Made by a program: the position numbers and the translations under genes
Shown: positions 40,719-49,750 of the stretch, piece after piece
Layout: each line of letters starts with the position of its first letter
How positions within the stretch are numbered: position 1 is the first letter of the stretch
DNA from: Bacteroidales bacterium
Lineage (GTDB): Bacteria; Bacteroidota; Bacteroidia; Bacteroidales; P3
Length of the DNA stretch: 49,750 nt
Assembly (NCBI GenBank): GCA_017469625.1
Contig: JAFUGA010000051.1
Span: 1-49,750 of the forward strand
Direction: 5' to 3'
Notes under the pieces: model-generated
What the model saw: the letters and a program-made list of their open reading frames with translations, nothing else
Databases searched by the model: none
Told to the model about the DNA's origin: nothing

Positions 40719-41826
40719 CTATTTTACAACTTCTTTCCAACCCTCTGCATTTTGGTATAAGTTTGTAGAGGAGATAGGAATTATTATTTCAGATGGTGAG
40801 TTTTCTAAATCAAAAATAGATGTTCTTGCTTTGGGAGGATAAGTTGCAAGACAGGAAACTTTTTCCAAAGAGATACAACCCCAAAACACTCTTTTGCCTA
40901 TTTCTTTCAGAGTAGATGGAAGTGCAATTGTTTGTAAAGAAGAGCAGTCTTCAAAAGCATAGTTTCCTATTTTTGTAAGGTTCTCATTTAAGAATACTTC
41001 TTCTAAATCGCTACAACATACAAAGGCTTTATCTGATAAATGCGTAAGAGAAGAAGGTAAAACAACTTTTTTCAAACTTGCACAAAAAGCAAAAGCACCT
41101 TTTCCTATTTTTTCTAAACTTTGAGGGAATACAAGTTCTGTTAGTTCGTAACAACCAACAAAAGCATAGTCCTCTATCTCCTTTAATAAGGTAGGAAAAT
41201 TGATTTCTTTCAAAGAGGTACAAGCACAAAAAACACCATCTTTTAATACTTGAAGATTATCGTTTAGAACTACTGTTTCAAGGTTACGGCAAGATTCAAA
41301 AGCACTTTCTCCTATGTACTCCACAGTTTGTGGTATAACTATGCGTTTTAAAGAAGTACAATCTTTGAAAGCATAATCTCCTATCCTTTTAAGGTTTGGT
41401 GGTAATATTATTTCACGTAAATTCTTACACTTACAAAAACAACTATCTGGTATGTCTTCTAAAAGAGGAGAAAGTTTTACTTCACTTATTGCAGTTCCCT
41501 CAAAAGCACTACGAGATAGTTTCTCTATTCTTTCCAGTCCATCTATTTGAGAAAGGTTTTCACACATACAAAAAACCTCTTCTCCTATTGCTTTAATATT
41601 ATCGGCAATAGAATAAGAGGTTATATCTTTTCTGTTACGGAAAGCCTTATGAGGTAATTCCGAAGTATTATTAGCAATCACTTATAGGATAATTTGTACC
41701 AGGTAATGCTTTATTTATGGCTTGTTTGTTATATTCTTCTATACAATCATCTTCACCATCGCAAGAACAAAGCATTATTGGAAAACTTGCTATTAGAAGT
41801 GTTGCTATTAAAAGTTTTATTTTCAT
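40719..41826 (-). pseudogene. BspA-like leucine-rich repeat lipoprotein split by a frameshift
   Basis: Two overlapping minus-strand frames. 41826-41671 encodes 51 residues with a lipoprotein signal (MKIKLLIATLLIASF, lipobox LCSC). 41681-40719 encodes 320 residues of BspA-type LRR_5 repeats of about 23 residues (for example IGDYAFKDCTSLKRIVIP and its relatives). They are out of phase by one base; the join lies in the 11-nt overlap. A single indel in the region 41671-41700 would restore one 370-codon protein. Its start is 7 nt after the nadB stop, so it is co-transcribed with the ATP synthase genes. A programmed shift or assembly error are alternatives to decay. BspA-like proteins act in adhesion. 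Confidence 0.8.
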
Positions 41827-41833
41827 AATTCTG

Positions 41834-43414
41834 TTATTTTATGTTTAACGGTCTTGTTGGATAATCTATACTATAATGAAGTCCTACACTTTCTTTGCGA
41901 GCCAAAGCCATAGTAATGATAAGATATGAGTTGGCAATAAGGTTTCTTAATTCGCAAAGTTGAGTAGTAAGCACTGAACGGTTATAAAGTTCTTCTACTT
42001 CATCGTAAATAAGTTTAGTGCGTTTAAGGGCTTTTTCCAATCTAAGATTGCTTCGTACTATACCTACATAGTTTGACATTATTTGTTGAAGTTCTCTTTG
42101 TGTCTGAGTAATTAAACTCATTTCTTCATTTAGAACCATTCCCTCTGCATTCCAATCTGGAACTGCATCACAAAAGTCTATGTTTTTAACGGCTTCTTTT
42201 GCATCTTGTGCTGCACGATAAGAATAAACAACTGCTTCAAGTAAAGAGTTTGAAGCCAATCTATTCGCTCCGTGTAAGCCTGTACAAGAACATTCTCCTG
42301 TAGCATAAAGATGTTTTATTGTAGTACGAGCATATTCATCTACTACTATACCTCCGCAAGCATAGTGTGCAGCAGGTACAACAGGTATCATATCACCTTT
42401 TGCTATGTTTATACCCAATTCTAAACATTTTGCATAAATATGAGGAAAATGATGAAGAATTTCTTCTTTACTTATCTTGCTACAATCAAGGAAAACATGG
42501 TCGTCACCTGACTTTGTCATTTCACTATTTATTGCCCTTGCAACTATATCTCTTGGAGCTAAAGAACCTCTTTCATCGTATTTGTGCATAAAGGCTTCTC
42601 CTTGCATATTCTTTAGTTCTGCTCCTGCTCCTCTCATTGCTTCTGTAATAAGGAAAGAAGGTTTTTCCAAAGGATTGTATAAAGATGTTGGGTGGAACTG
42701 AACGAATTCCATATCTCTAAGCCAACCTTTTGCTCTATGTACCATTGCTTGACCATCTCCTGTAGAAACTATAGGGGCTGTAGTAGAGGAATAAACGTTA
42801 CCATTGCTACCTGTAGAAATCATAGTAGTCTTTGCAAGGTAAGTATCTATGCTTCCTGTAAGTGTATTCATAACATAAGCACCATAACACTCTACATTGT
42901 CCATGTGTCTGTTTACTTCCTGTCCAAGATGATGCTGAGTTATAAGGTCTATAGTAAATTGATTTTCTTTTAGTTCTATGTTTTTATCTTTTTTTACTGC
43001 CTCAAGCAAAGCCCTTTCTATCTCTGCTCCTGTGTTGTCTTGATGATGAAAAATTCTGTGTTCAGAATGGCCTCCCTCTCTTGCAAGGTCGTAATATCCA
43101 GAACGGTTTTTATCAAAATTAGCTCCCCATTCTATTAACTCTTTTATTCTGTCGGTAGATTCTGTTATGGTAATTCTAACACTTTTTTCATCGCAAATAC
43201 CAGCACCTGCTACTAAAGTATCGTGTATATGTTTTTCGTACGTATCTGGTTCATACATTACAGCGGCTATTCCTCCTTGTGCATATTTGGTGGAACTTTC
43301 CTCTGCAATGGATTTTGTCAATAGGCAAACTTTTCCATATTTTGAAACTCTTAAAGCATAACTCAGTCCTGCTATTCCTGAACCTATTACAAGAAAATCT
43401 ACTTTATAACGCAT
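41834..43414 (-). CDS. nadB: L-aspartate oxidase
   Basis: It oxidises L-aspartate to iminoaspartate, the first step of de novo NAD synthesis. The 526-residue flavoprotein has an N-terminal FAD-binding VIGSGIAGLSYAL. Conserved GGIAAV and HTLVAGAGICDE follow, then HPTSLY (active-site region), HYACGGI and ATGECSCTGLHGANRLASNSLLEA. NadA and nadC are not nearby. It starts 23 nt after atpG and is followed 7 nt later by the LRR lipoprotein, so it belongs to the atp transcript. Confidence 0.96.
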   Translation of the reverse strand: MRYKVDFLVIGSGIAGLSYALRVSKYGKVCLLTKSIAEESSTKYAQGGIAAVMYEPDTYEKHIHDTLVAGAGICDEKSVRITITESTDRIKELIEWGANFDKNRSGYYDLAREGGHSEHRIFHHQDNTGAEIERALLEAVKKDKNIELKENQFTIDLITQHHLGQEVNRHMDNVECYGAYVMNTLTGSIDTYLAKTTMISTGSNGNVYSSTTAPIVSTGDGQAMVHRAKGWLRDMEFVQFHPTSLYNPLEKPSFLITEAMRGAGAELKNMQGEAFMHKYDERGSLAPRDIVARAINSEMTKSGDDHVFLDCSKISKEEILHHFPHIYAKCLELGINIAKGDMIPVVPAAHYACGGIVVDEYARTTIKHLYATGECSCTGLHGANRLASNSLLEAVVYSYRAAQDAKEAVKNIDFCDAVPDWNAEGMVLNEEMSLITQTQRELQQIMSNYVGIVRSNLRLEKALKRTKLIYDEVEELYNRSVLTTQLCELRNLIANSYLIITMALARKESVGLHYSIDYPTRPLNIK

Positions 43415-43437
43415 ATTTTATTATGTTTTACTTAATG

Positions 43438-44310
43438 TTATTCTAATGCATTGGCACCACTACATATTTCTATAATCTCGTTAGTAATGCTTGCTTGTCT
43501 TATCTTATTATATGTAAGTGTAAGTTCTTTCAATAATTCTTGAGCATTGTCAGTTGCCTTGCTCATACTACTCATTCTCGCACCGTGTTCTGATGTAAAA
43601 GAGTCTAAAAAGCATTTGTATAACTGTGTATGTAGAGCCTGTGGTACCACGCTTTGAAGAATATCATTTTTGTTTGGTTGAAAGATATAATCTATAGAAG
43701 TATTGCTTTCTGTTTTCTCTGATTTTGAAAAACTAATTGGTAAAAAGTTTTCATAAACAGGGTATTGTGTGGCTGCATTTTTGAAAACATTATAAATGAT
43801 TTCTACTTTGTCATATTTTTCTGAAACAAAATCATTCATAATATTTGTTGCAATACTACTTACAGAAGAAAAGTCCAAATTATCCCAAACATTATCTTCT
43901 GAACCAAGATAATTTATTCCTTTTATGTTGCAAAAATGAGAATCACCTCTTTTTCCAAAACTTTTCAGATAAACATTTTTACCTTCTTGTTTGTAGAAAT
44001 TTATTCTGTTTATCGTAAGTTTTATTATGGAAGAGTTGAATGTAGAACATAAACCTTTGTTTGAGGTAAGAGATATAAGTAATATATTTTTCTCGTTTTT
44101 ATTCTTGCGAGCATAAGGTATATCTGCATTATCACTACTTCCCAATTTTGTCACTATTTCAGACATCTGCAAAGAATAAGGTCTTAATTTTTGGATAGCC
44201 GACTGAGATTTACGCAATTTTGCAGCCGAAACCATTTTCATAGCAGATGTTATCTGTTTTGTAGAAGAAACAGATGCTATCCTATTGCGTATTTCTTTTA
44301 AATTAGCCAT
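43438..44310 (-). CDS. atpG: ATP synthase gamma subunit
   Basis: The central rotor shaft of F1. The 290 residues begin MANLKEIRNRIASVSSTKQITSAMKMVSAAKLRKSQ (conserved N-terminal helix, cited at about residues 5-36). The C terminus contains ARMSSMSKATDNAQELL and NEIIEICSGANAL, both typical. It starts 7 nt after atpA and is followed by nadB. Confidence 0.97.
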   Translation of the reverse strand: MANLKEIRNRIASVSSTKQITSAMKMVSAAKLRKSQSAIQKLRPYSLQMSEIVTKLGSSDNADIPYARKNKNEKNILLISLTSNKGLCSTFNSSIIKLTINRINFYKQEGKNVYLKSFGKRGDSHFCNIKGINYLGSEDNVWDNLDFSSVSSIATNIMNDFVSEKYDKVEIIYNVFKNAATQYPVYENFLPISFSKSEKTESNTSIDYIFQPNKNDILQSVVPQALHTQLYKCFLDSFTSEHGARMSSMSKATDNAQELLKELTLTYNKIRQASITNEIIEICSGANALE

Positions 44311-44316
44311 TAAATC

Positions 44317-45900
44317 TTAGTGTTCTATATATTTATTTGCTGTGTCCATTGCTACCTCGTGCAGTTTATCATAAATATCATCGTCTATGTTGCCTGCTTT
44401 TATGCTATCCAAAACAGACTGATATTTTGCGTGCATAAGGATTAAGAAATCTTTTTCAAAGTCTATAACTTTCTTTATAGGCACTTCACTCAACCAACCT
44501 TTAACTCCACAAGTAATAATTGCAACCTGTTCTTCCACTGTCATAGGTGAATATTGTGGTTGTTTAAGTATTTCTACATTTCTTTTACCTTTTTCCAATA
44601 CTGCTTTGGTTGCAGGGTCTATATCTGAACCAAATTTAGAAAAGGCTTCCAATTCGCTATACTGTGCTTGGTCAAGTTTCAATGTACCTGATACTTTTTT
44701 CATAGACTTTATTTGAGCCTTGCCTCCTACACGAGAAACTGAAACACCTACATTGATTGCTGGTTTTATTCCAGAATTGAAAAGATTTGATTCTAAGAAT
44801 ATCTGACCATCTGTTATAGATATAACGTTTGTAGGTATGTATGCAGAAATATCTCCTGCTTGTGTTTCTATTATAGGTAAAGCAGTCAAAGAACCACCAC
44901 CTTTGACTTTACCTTTTAGTCCTACAGGTAAATCGTTCATAGAAGAGGCCACCTCATCGTTGTTTATTACTTTGCAAGCACGTTCCAATAATCTTGAATG
45001 TAAATAAAAAACCTCTCCTGGATAGGCTTCTCGTCCTGGTGGCCTACGAAGTAATAATGAAACTTCACGATAAGCCACTGCTTGTTTGCTCAAATCGTCA
45101 TAAACAACAAGTGCAGAACGTCCTGTATCTCTAAAATATTCTCCTATAGCAGCACCTGCAAACGGTGCATAAAATTGCATAGCGGCTACATCGGCTGCTG
45201 TGGCTGCAAGAACTATTGTATATTTCATAGCATCGTGTTCTTCCAATGTTTTCACAAGTTGTGCTACAGTAGAAGCTTTTTGTCCGCATGCTACATATAT
45301 ACAGTATACAGGTTTTCCTGCTTGATAAAATTCTTTTTGATTAAGTACAGTATCTATAGCAATAGCAGTCTTTCCTGTTTGACGGTCGCCTATTATCAAC
45401 TCTCTTTGACCTCGTCCTATAGGAATCATAGAATCTATAGCTTTTATACCTGTTTGCAATGGCTCTTCTACAGGCTGACGATAGATAACACCTGGAGCCT
45501 TTCTCTCTATAGGCATATCTATAGTTTCTCCTGTAATAGGTCCTTTGCCGTCTATAGGGTATCCTATTGTATTTATAACCCTACCAACAAGTCCTTCACC
45601 TACAGGTATAGAAGCAATACGTTTAGTCCTTTTTACAATATCTCCTTCGTTTATATCTCCTGCTTCTCCCAAAAGTACTATACCTACATTATCTTCTTCT
45701 AAATTTTGTACAATTCCTTCAGTACCATTAGCAAATTCTACTAACTCTCCTGCTTGAGCATTCATTAGTCCATAAACACGAACAATGCCATCTCCTATAG
45801 ACAAAACAGTTCCTACTTCTTCTAAAGTAGTATCAAGATTTGCGTTTGATAACTGCTGTCTTAGAATAGCCGTAATTTCCGATGGTTTTATGTTTGTCAT
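44317..45900 (-). CDS. atpA: ATP synthase alpha subunit
   Basis: A 527-residue F1 subunit with a nucleotide-binding, non-catalytic site. Walker [12 protein letters not shown] (about 172-182), [33 protein letters not shown] (Walker B region, cited by position about 268-300) and the [13 protein letters not shown] stretch are all present. It starts 1 nt after atpH and lies 6 nt before atpG. The beta (atpD) and epsilon (atpC) genes are absent from the window, so they map elsewhere. Confidence 0.98.
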   Translation of the reverse strand: MTNIKPSEITAILRQQLSNANLDTTLEEVGTVLSIGDGIVRVYGLMNAQAGELVEFANGTEGIVQNLEEDNVGIVLLGEAGDINEGDIVKRTKRIASIPVGEGLVGRVINTIGYPIDGKGPITGETIDMPIERKAPGVIYRQPVEEPLQTGIKAIDSMIPIGRGQRELIIGDRQTGKTAIAIDTVLNQKEFYQAGKPVYCIYVACGQKASTVAQLVKTLEEHDAMKYTIVLAATAADVAAMQFYAPFAGAAIGEYFRDTGRSALVVYDDLSKQAVAYREVSLLLRRPPGREAYPGEVFYLHSRLLERACKVINNDEVASSMNDLPVGLKGKVKGGGSLTALPIIETQAGDISAYIPTNVISITDGQIFLESNLFNSGIKPAINVGVSVSRVGGKAQIKSMKKVSGTLKLDQAQYSELEAFSKFGSDIDPATKAVLEKGKRNVEILKQPQYSPMTVEEQVAIITCGVKGWLSEVPIKKVIDFEKDFLILMHAKYQSVLDSIKAGNIDDDIYDKLHEVAMDTANKYIEH

Positions 45901-45901
45901 G

Positions 45902-46453
45902 TTATTGATTATTTAAATTTACCAAAAATTCTTTCTTCAAAATGGATAGTTTCTTCAAAAAAGAAGCATCATACTGCTTTCCTTCTATAGTAAGACAAAA
46001 TCCTCCTAAAATCTTTGGATTTATTTTTGTTACAAGGTAAATATCCGATTGCAAAACGGTTTGTAAATGTTTTTTTATTTGCTGGTTAAACTCTTCATCA
46101 ATGCTTTGTGCAAGTACCAACTCTACTGTTTTTATATTATGTTCCTTTCTATATATCTCCAAAAAACAGTCGCAAATACTCAAAAGATGTATCTCTCTTC
46201 TTTTTGTAATAATAAGCGATAGGAACTTTACAGATAATTCTTGACAACACTCACCAAACAAAGCAACAATTATCTGTCTTTTTAGCAAAGGTTTAATAGT
46301 TGGATTCTTTAGAATAACTTGCAGTTGTCTATTTTCCAAACAAGCATCTGTTATCAAAAGTACATCATCATGCACTTTCTCTAAACAATCCATTTGTTTT
46401 GCCAAGTCAAAAAGACTCTGTGCATACCGTTTTTGCAGTTTCAATTCATTCAT
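45902..46453 (-). CDS. atpH: ATP synthase delta subunit
   Basis: A 183-residue peripheral-stalk subunit. It starts [26 protein letters not shown], typical of OSCP/delta, and ends in the conserved [26 protein letters not shown] (residues about 147-172). It lies between atpF (15-nt gap) and atpA (1 nt). Confidence 0.95.
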   Translation of the reverse strand: MNELKLQKRYAQSLFDLAKQMDCLEKVHDDVLLITDACLENRQLQVILKNPTIKPLLKRQIIVALFGECCQELSVKFLSLIITKRREIHLLSICDCFLEIYRKEHNIKTVELVLAQSIDEEFNQQIKKHLQTVLQSDIYLVTKINPKILGGFCLTIEGKQYDASFLKKLSILKKEFLVNLNNQ

Positions 46454-46468
46454 AGTTTATCAGAAATA

Positions 46469-46960
46469 TTAGAATTGAATCTTTTTCATTTCAGATTCTA
46501 TGATTTTTTGATTATTCTCTGCGTTGGACATTTCCGATTGAATAATTTTTTGAGCTATATCTGTAGAAAGTTTTGAAATCTCTGCTTTGAGTTCCATCAT
46601 TGCTTTTTCTCTTTCGGCAACGATACTTTCTTTTGCTGTATGAATTATTTTCTCAGATTCCTGTTTTGCTTGTATTTTGGCCTCTTCTATTATTTTGTCC
46701 CTTATTTGTGAAGCGTCTTTTAGCAATTCATCTCTTTCTTTTTTAGCCCGAGTCAATAGCAGTTCGTTATCAGCCTTTAGTTTTGCCATTTCTATTTTAG
46801 CATCATCTACAGACTTAAGAGAGTTTTTTATATTCTCCTCTCTATCCTTTAAACCTTTGACAAGAACAGGCCAACCCCACTTTTTCAATATGAATAAACA
46901 TATCAAAAAGACAACAAGTTGCCAAAATATTAAACCAATTTCTGGTGTTATTAAGTTCAT
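46469..46960 (-). CDS. atpF: ATP synthase b subunit
   Basis: A 163-residue stator subunit with one N-terminal membrane helix (about 8-26, LIFWQLVVFLICLFILKKW) followed by a long charged coiled coil (about 30-155). The fold, size and place between atpE and atpH identify it. The gap from atpE is 97 nt. Confidence 0.95.
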   Translation of the reverse strand: MNLITPEIGLIFWQLVVFLICLFILKKWGWPVLVKGLKDREENIKNSLKSVDDAKIEMAKLKADNELLLTRAKKERDELLKDASQIRDKIIEEAKIQAKQESEKIIHTAKESIVAEREKAMMELKAEISKLSTDIAQKIIQSEMSNAENNQKIIESEMKKIQF

Positions 46961-47057
46961 ACTATATTATATAGTTTTTCTATTTCCAACCTAAATACTA
47001 TAATAAAAATACCTTTTTAAGATTTTGTTAGGAAAAAATTCCTTTTTGGTATTAAAA

Positions 47058-47321
<264 letters not shown>

Positions 47322-47350
47322 CTATAATTCTTTTTTGTTTATACCAAATT

Positions 47351-47387
47351 GTCGCTTTATGCGACCTTGTTTTGACTTTCAAAGTTA
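47351..47387 (-). promoter_or_regulatory. Promoter and 5' UTR hairpin of the atp operon
   Basis: TAACTTTG (minus strand, 47387-47380) is a -7-like element about 62 nt upstream of atpE. GTCGC TTTAT GCGAC (47351-47365) forms a 5-bp stem, 5-nt loop hairpin in the leader. Confidence 0.55.
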
Positions 47388-47524
47388 TAAAATAATCTTA
47401 TAATAGTGGTATTTTTTTTCTTTTTATTTTATAAAAAAAATATTATTTTTTTGTAAATCAATTCTTTAACAATAAGAGATAAAATTTTTTTATTGTTTTA
47501 TTTTTCCATTATAATTTTATGTTG

Positions 47525-47533
47525 TACTTTTGC
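47525..47533 (+). promoter_or_regulatory. Promoter -7 element for the tRNA pair
   Basis: TACTTTTGC about 40 nt before the first tRNA; the region 47400-47520 is otherwise A/T-rich with no gene. Confidence 0.75.
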
Positions 47534-47574
47534 AACCTGAATTTGTCCTAAGAGGTTTAGGAATTAAAAAAAAT

Positions 47575-47647
47575 GTCTTTGTAGCTCAGTTGGTAGAGCA
47601 ATTGACTCTTAATCAATGGGTCCAGGGTTCGAGTCCCTGCAAGGACA
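47575..47647 (+). tRNA. tRNA-Lys (CUU anticodon)
   Basis: A 73-nt cloverleaf. The acceptor stem GTCTTTG / CAAGGAC carries one G-U pair. The D arm is GCTC AGTTGGTA GAGC, the anticodon loop CTCTTAA (CUU) is closed by ATTGA/TCAAT, and the T arm is CAGGG TTCGAGT CCCTG; the discriminator is A. No CCA is encoded. The CUU isoacceptor reads AAG. Confidence 0.97.
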
Positions 47648-47657
47648 CTTTTTTTTC

Positions 47658-47730
47658 GCCACTTTAGCTCAGTCGGTAGAGCAACTCATTCGTAATGAGT
47701 AGGTCTGCGGTTCGAGTCCGCAACGTGGCT
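47658..47730 (+). tRNA. tRNA-Thr (CGU anticodon)
   Basis: A 73-nt cloverleaf 10 nt after tRNA-Lys. The anticodon loop TTCGTAA (CGU, reads ACG) is closed by ACTCA/TGAGT. The D and T arms are canonical (TGCGG TTCGAGT CCGCA), and no CCA is encoded. The acceptor stem GCCACTT / ACGTGGC carries a U-C mismatch at pair 6-67, which is unusual and could be a sequencing error or a compensated change. Confidence 0.95.
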
Positions 47731-47773
47731 CCCTTATCATTCGTTCATAATAACTTGCAAATAGTTTTCTTCA

Positions 47774-48970
47774 ATGGACCTAAAAAATACAATAAACAAT
47801 TTAATTGAAAGCAAATTTCAGGATATAGTTTCTTTAAGAAGACAATTACATTCCTTTCCTGAGTTATCAAAAAAAGAAAAAGAAACTTCACATTTGATTT
47901 GTTCCGAACTTGATAAGTTAGGAATACCGTACAATAACAATATTTACGGTTATGGAATAGTAGGTTTCATAGATGGAAAAAATCCACAGAGTAAATGTAT
48001 TGCTTTACGTGCCGATATGGACGCTTTACCTATAAAAGAGGAAACAAAACTTCCTTTTGCTTCTAAAAACGAAGGAGTGATGCATGCTTGCGGCCACGAT
48101 ATACACATGGCCTCTTTGCTTGGCACGATAAAAGTTTTAAACGAATTGAAAGAAGAGTTTCAAGGCAGAATTATGTTTATCTTTCAGCCTTCTGAAGAAG
48201 AATATCCGGGAGGTGCTATTTCCATGATAAAGGCAGGCGTTTTCAATGATGTGAAACCTGAAGCTATTATGGCTTTTCATTGTACCCCTGAAATGGAATG
48301 CGGACATGTGGCTATAAAGGAAGGAAAACTTATGGCTTCTACAGATGAGATTTACATAACCGTTAAAGGCAGGGGGGGACATGGAGCAACTCCTCATTTG
48401 GATATAGACCCTATAGTTACTGCTTGTCATATAGTTACAGCGTTGCAAACTATTGTTTCAAGGAATGCTAACCCTACCATGCCAACAACTTTTTCTGTAG
48501 GAAGATTTATAGCAGATGGCAGAACGAATATAATACCTTCGGAGGTGAAGTTAGAATGTATCATAAGAACTTTTGATGAACAGTGGAGAAAACGTTGTCA
48601 TAGTCTTATACATCAAATATCCGAAAACACTGCAAAAGCCTTTGGTGCAGAGGCAGATGTGTTTATAGACCCGGGTTATCCTTTTGTGTATAACAATCCT
48701 AAACTAACACGTTTTGTAAAGCAAAACATAGAACAAGTTTTGCCTGAAAACTATGTAGAAGATGCAGGAATGCGAATGACAGCCGAAGATTTCTCTTATT
48801 TTGCACAGATTATACCAGCATGTTATTTCAGAATAGGCACGCACATCAAAGGAGAACCTATTGCAAATCTGCATACAGCCTATTTCAATGCAGATGAAAA
48901 CGTAATGAAAACTTCTATACTGTTAGAGTCTTATCTTGTAATAAAAGCCTTAGAAGAATACACAGCATAA
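47774..48970 (+). CDS. M20-family amidohydrolase (hippurate/aminoacylase-type)
   Basis: A 398-residue dinuclear zinc hydrolase of the M20D family. DMDALPIKEE, HACGHDIHM (His and Asp metal ligands) and PSEEE (catalytic Glu) mark the catalytic domain. The dimerisation domain follows with GRGGHGATPH and ends in EDFSYFAQIIPACYFRIGT. Family members hydrolyse N-acyl amino acids or related amides, and the exact substrate is unknown. It begins 44 nt after tRNA-Thr and has a terminator at 48986. Confidence 0.93.
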   Translation: MDLKNTINNLIESKFQDIVSLRRQLHSFPELSKKEKETSHLICSELDKLGIPYNNNIYGYGIVGFIDGKNPQSKCIALRADMDALPIKEETKLPFASKNEGVMHACGHDIHMASLLGTIKVLNELKEEFQGRIMFIFQPSEEEYPGGAISMIKAGVFNDVKPEAIMAFHCTPEMECGHVAIKEGKLMASTDEIYITVKGRGGHGATPHLDIDPIVTACHIVTALQTIVSRNANPTMPTTFSVGRFIADGRTNIIPSEVKLECIIRTFDEQWRKRCHSLIHQISENTAKAFGAEADVFIDPGYPFVYNNPKLTRFVKQNIEQVLPENYVEDAGMRMTAEDFSYFAQIIPACYFRIGTHIKGEPIANLHTAYFNADENVMKTSILLESYLVIKALEEYTA

Positions 48971-48985
48971 GATACTGATTTTGAG

Positions 48986-49040
48986 TTTCTGTACATAAAT
49001 AATTGTTTATTTTTACCTTTTATTTATGTACAGAAATTTT
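48986..49040 (+). terminator. Terminator after the M20 hydrolase gene
   Basis: TTTCTGTACATAAA (48986-48999) and TTTATGTACAGAAA (49023-49036) are perfectly complementary (14 bp), followed by TTTTGTTTT. Confidence 0.85.
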
Positions 49041-49254
49041 GTTTTATAAATGTGCAGTAGGAAAAATAGAACACTAAATGAAATTTTCTTGTCAAAAATA
49101 GAGATTTTTCTTTTGTAAAACAAAGAAAGAAGTGTTAAAAATAAGGCAATATTTTCTTAAAAAGGTATTTTAGAACACTAATTTTAAGAAATATTTTTAA
49201 AAATTTAAGAAATAGATAACCCAAATTTCTTTTCGTTCCACCGAAAAAATGTTC

Positions 49255-49490
49255 AAATTCCACAAAACGAAGTTTCGTGAGTATGTAACGAAGAAACATT
49301 TTTATGAAACTTTGTTTTAATTTCATGAAACAAAGTTTTAGAAAATTAAAACGAAGAGATAGAATTTTAAAACGAAGTTCTACGAAATTAAAACAAAGAA
49401 ATAGAAATCTAAAACAAAGCTTTAGAAAATTAAAACAAAGAGATAGAATTTTAAAACGAAGTTTCGTCAGAGTGAAATAAAGTTCTGTAA
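49255..49490. repeat. Modular 21-bp intergenic repeat cluster (locus 7)
   Basis: The most regular copy. Between about 49335 and 49470, six units of 20-22 bp follow each other with suffixes AGATAG, TTCTACG, AAATAG, CTTTAG, AGATAG and TTTCGTC, i.e. AGATAG-type and TTCTACG-type alternate. Weaker units extend to 49255. The gap 48971-49701 has no accepted gene apart from a terminator at its left end and a promoter at its right. Confidence 0.88.
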
Positions 49491-49647
49491 AAATGGAATG
49501 AAAATTTATTAGATGAAATCTAAAAGTTGATAGGTGAGAACAAAGAAAGTTTATAATATTTGCACAGAAAATTATGGTAGTAGATAATAGCAGGGGATAG
49601 AAACAAAGAGGTATTATCCAAAAAAGTGTGTAAAATTCAAGAGTATT

Positions 49648-49656
49648 TTAATTTTG
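49648..49656 (+). promoter_or_regulatory. Promoter -7 element of the right-edge gene
   Basis: TAATTTTGC, 46 nt before the ATG at 49702. Confidence 0.65.
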
Positions 49657-49701
49657 CAAAGTGTGAAAACATTAAATAAAAATAATAAAAACCAAAACAC
49701 A

Positions 49702-49750
49702 ATGAATTTTACACAAGAGCAAAAATACGAAATAATTTTAAAAGAAGTGA
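49702..49750 (+). CDS. Start of a gene cut by the window edge
   Basis: ATG at 49702 opens a frame of at least 16 codons (MNFTQEQKYEIILKEV) with no stop before the edge. The start follows a promoter -7 element by 46 nt and shows an A-rich initiation context. The product cannot be recognised from so little sequence. Confidence 0.6.
   Translation, partial: MNFTQEQKYEIILKEV

Noticed and set aside
45082-45702. 206-codon plus-strand frame opposite atpA, and similar frames opposite other genes.
   Set aside because: Antisense shadow of a well-conserved gene in AT-rich, stop-poor sequence; Cys/Tyr/Ser-rich composition is unlike real proteins here.

Overview
The window reads as a piece of a low-GC (around 30 percent by eye) Bacteroidota chromosome, most likely Bacteroidales. 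Evidence: recurrent promoters of the Bacteroidota form TTTG - about 19 nt - TAnnTTTGC; a type IX secretion (T9SS) C-terminal sorting domain; a BspA-like leucine-rich repeat lipoprotein; an Rnf subunit; DUF4143 ATPase and DUF3990/DUF3791 genes; and an ATP synthase locus lacking the beta and epsilon genes. No rRNA, insertion sequence, prophage or CRISPR array was seen.

Layout. 0.4-4 kb (minus): ackA, a PlsC-like acyltransferase and aspS. 4.3-7 kb (plus): a beta-barrel porin and a DASS (SLC13) anion transporter. 7.6-9.3 kb (plus): an orphan rnfA, a small unknown gene and a family 2 glycosyltransferase. 9.4-11.9 kb (minus): lpxD and an O-antigen-ligase-like protein. 12.2-13.5 kb: a T9SS cargo gene interrupted by one in-frame TGA. 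13.6-16.3 kb (minus): a CCG-domain protein, a YhcC-like radical SAM protein and rlmN. 16.4-17.5 kb: TerC. 17.4-21.8 kb (minus): a rod-like RNA, an XRE regulator, an SH3b/membrane protein and a DUF4062-STAND NTPase. 22.2-26.6 kb (plus): rplM-rpsI-rpsB-tsf with two structured leaders, then rsmA-mntP. 26.8-27.7 kb (minus): a likely DUF3791/DUF3990 toxin-antitoxin trio. 27.9-29.4 kb (plus): a short leader or sRNA with a nine-G tract, then three small exported proteins. 29.4-33.5 kb: acyltransferase 3, a lipoprotein, a DUF4143 ATPase and a YdeI-like protein. 33.7-37.6 kb (plus): a redox-flavoured set (ferritin-like, small HTH, metallo-hydrolase, glutathione peroxidase, OhrR-type MarR, radical SAM, membrane protein). 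37.6-40.5 kb (minus): YkvA-like protein, an unknown, an autoregulated Fic protein and a lipoprotein. 40.7-47.3 kb (minus): atpE-F-H-A-G, nadB and a frameshifted LRR lipoprotein. 47.6-49.0 kb (plus): two tRNAs and an M20 hydrolase. A new gene starts at 49702.

Two things stand out. First, the long intergenic gaps are filled by a dispersed, modular 21-bp repeat (core AAAACAAAG or AAAACGAAG, both orientations) that the genes do not explain. Second, the STAND NTPase with its SH3b membrane partner looks like a two-gene sensor/effector module of defence or stress type. TGA is nearly absent as a stop codon here: about 14 TAG and one TGA among some 55 genes.
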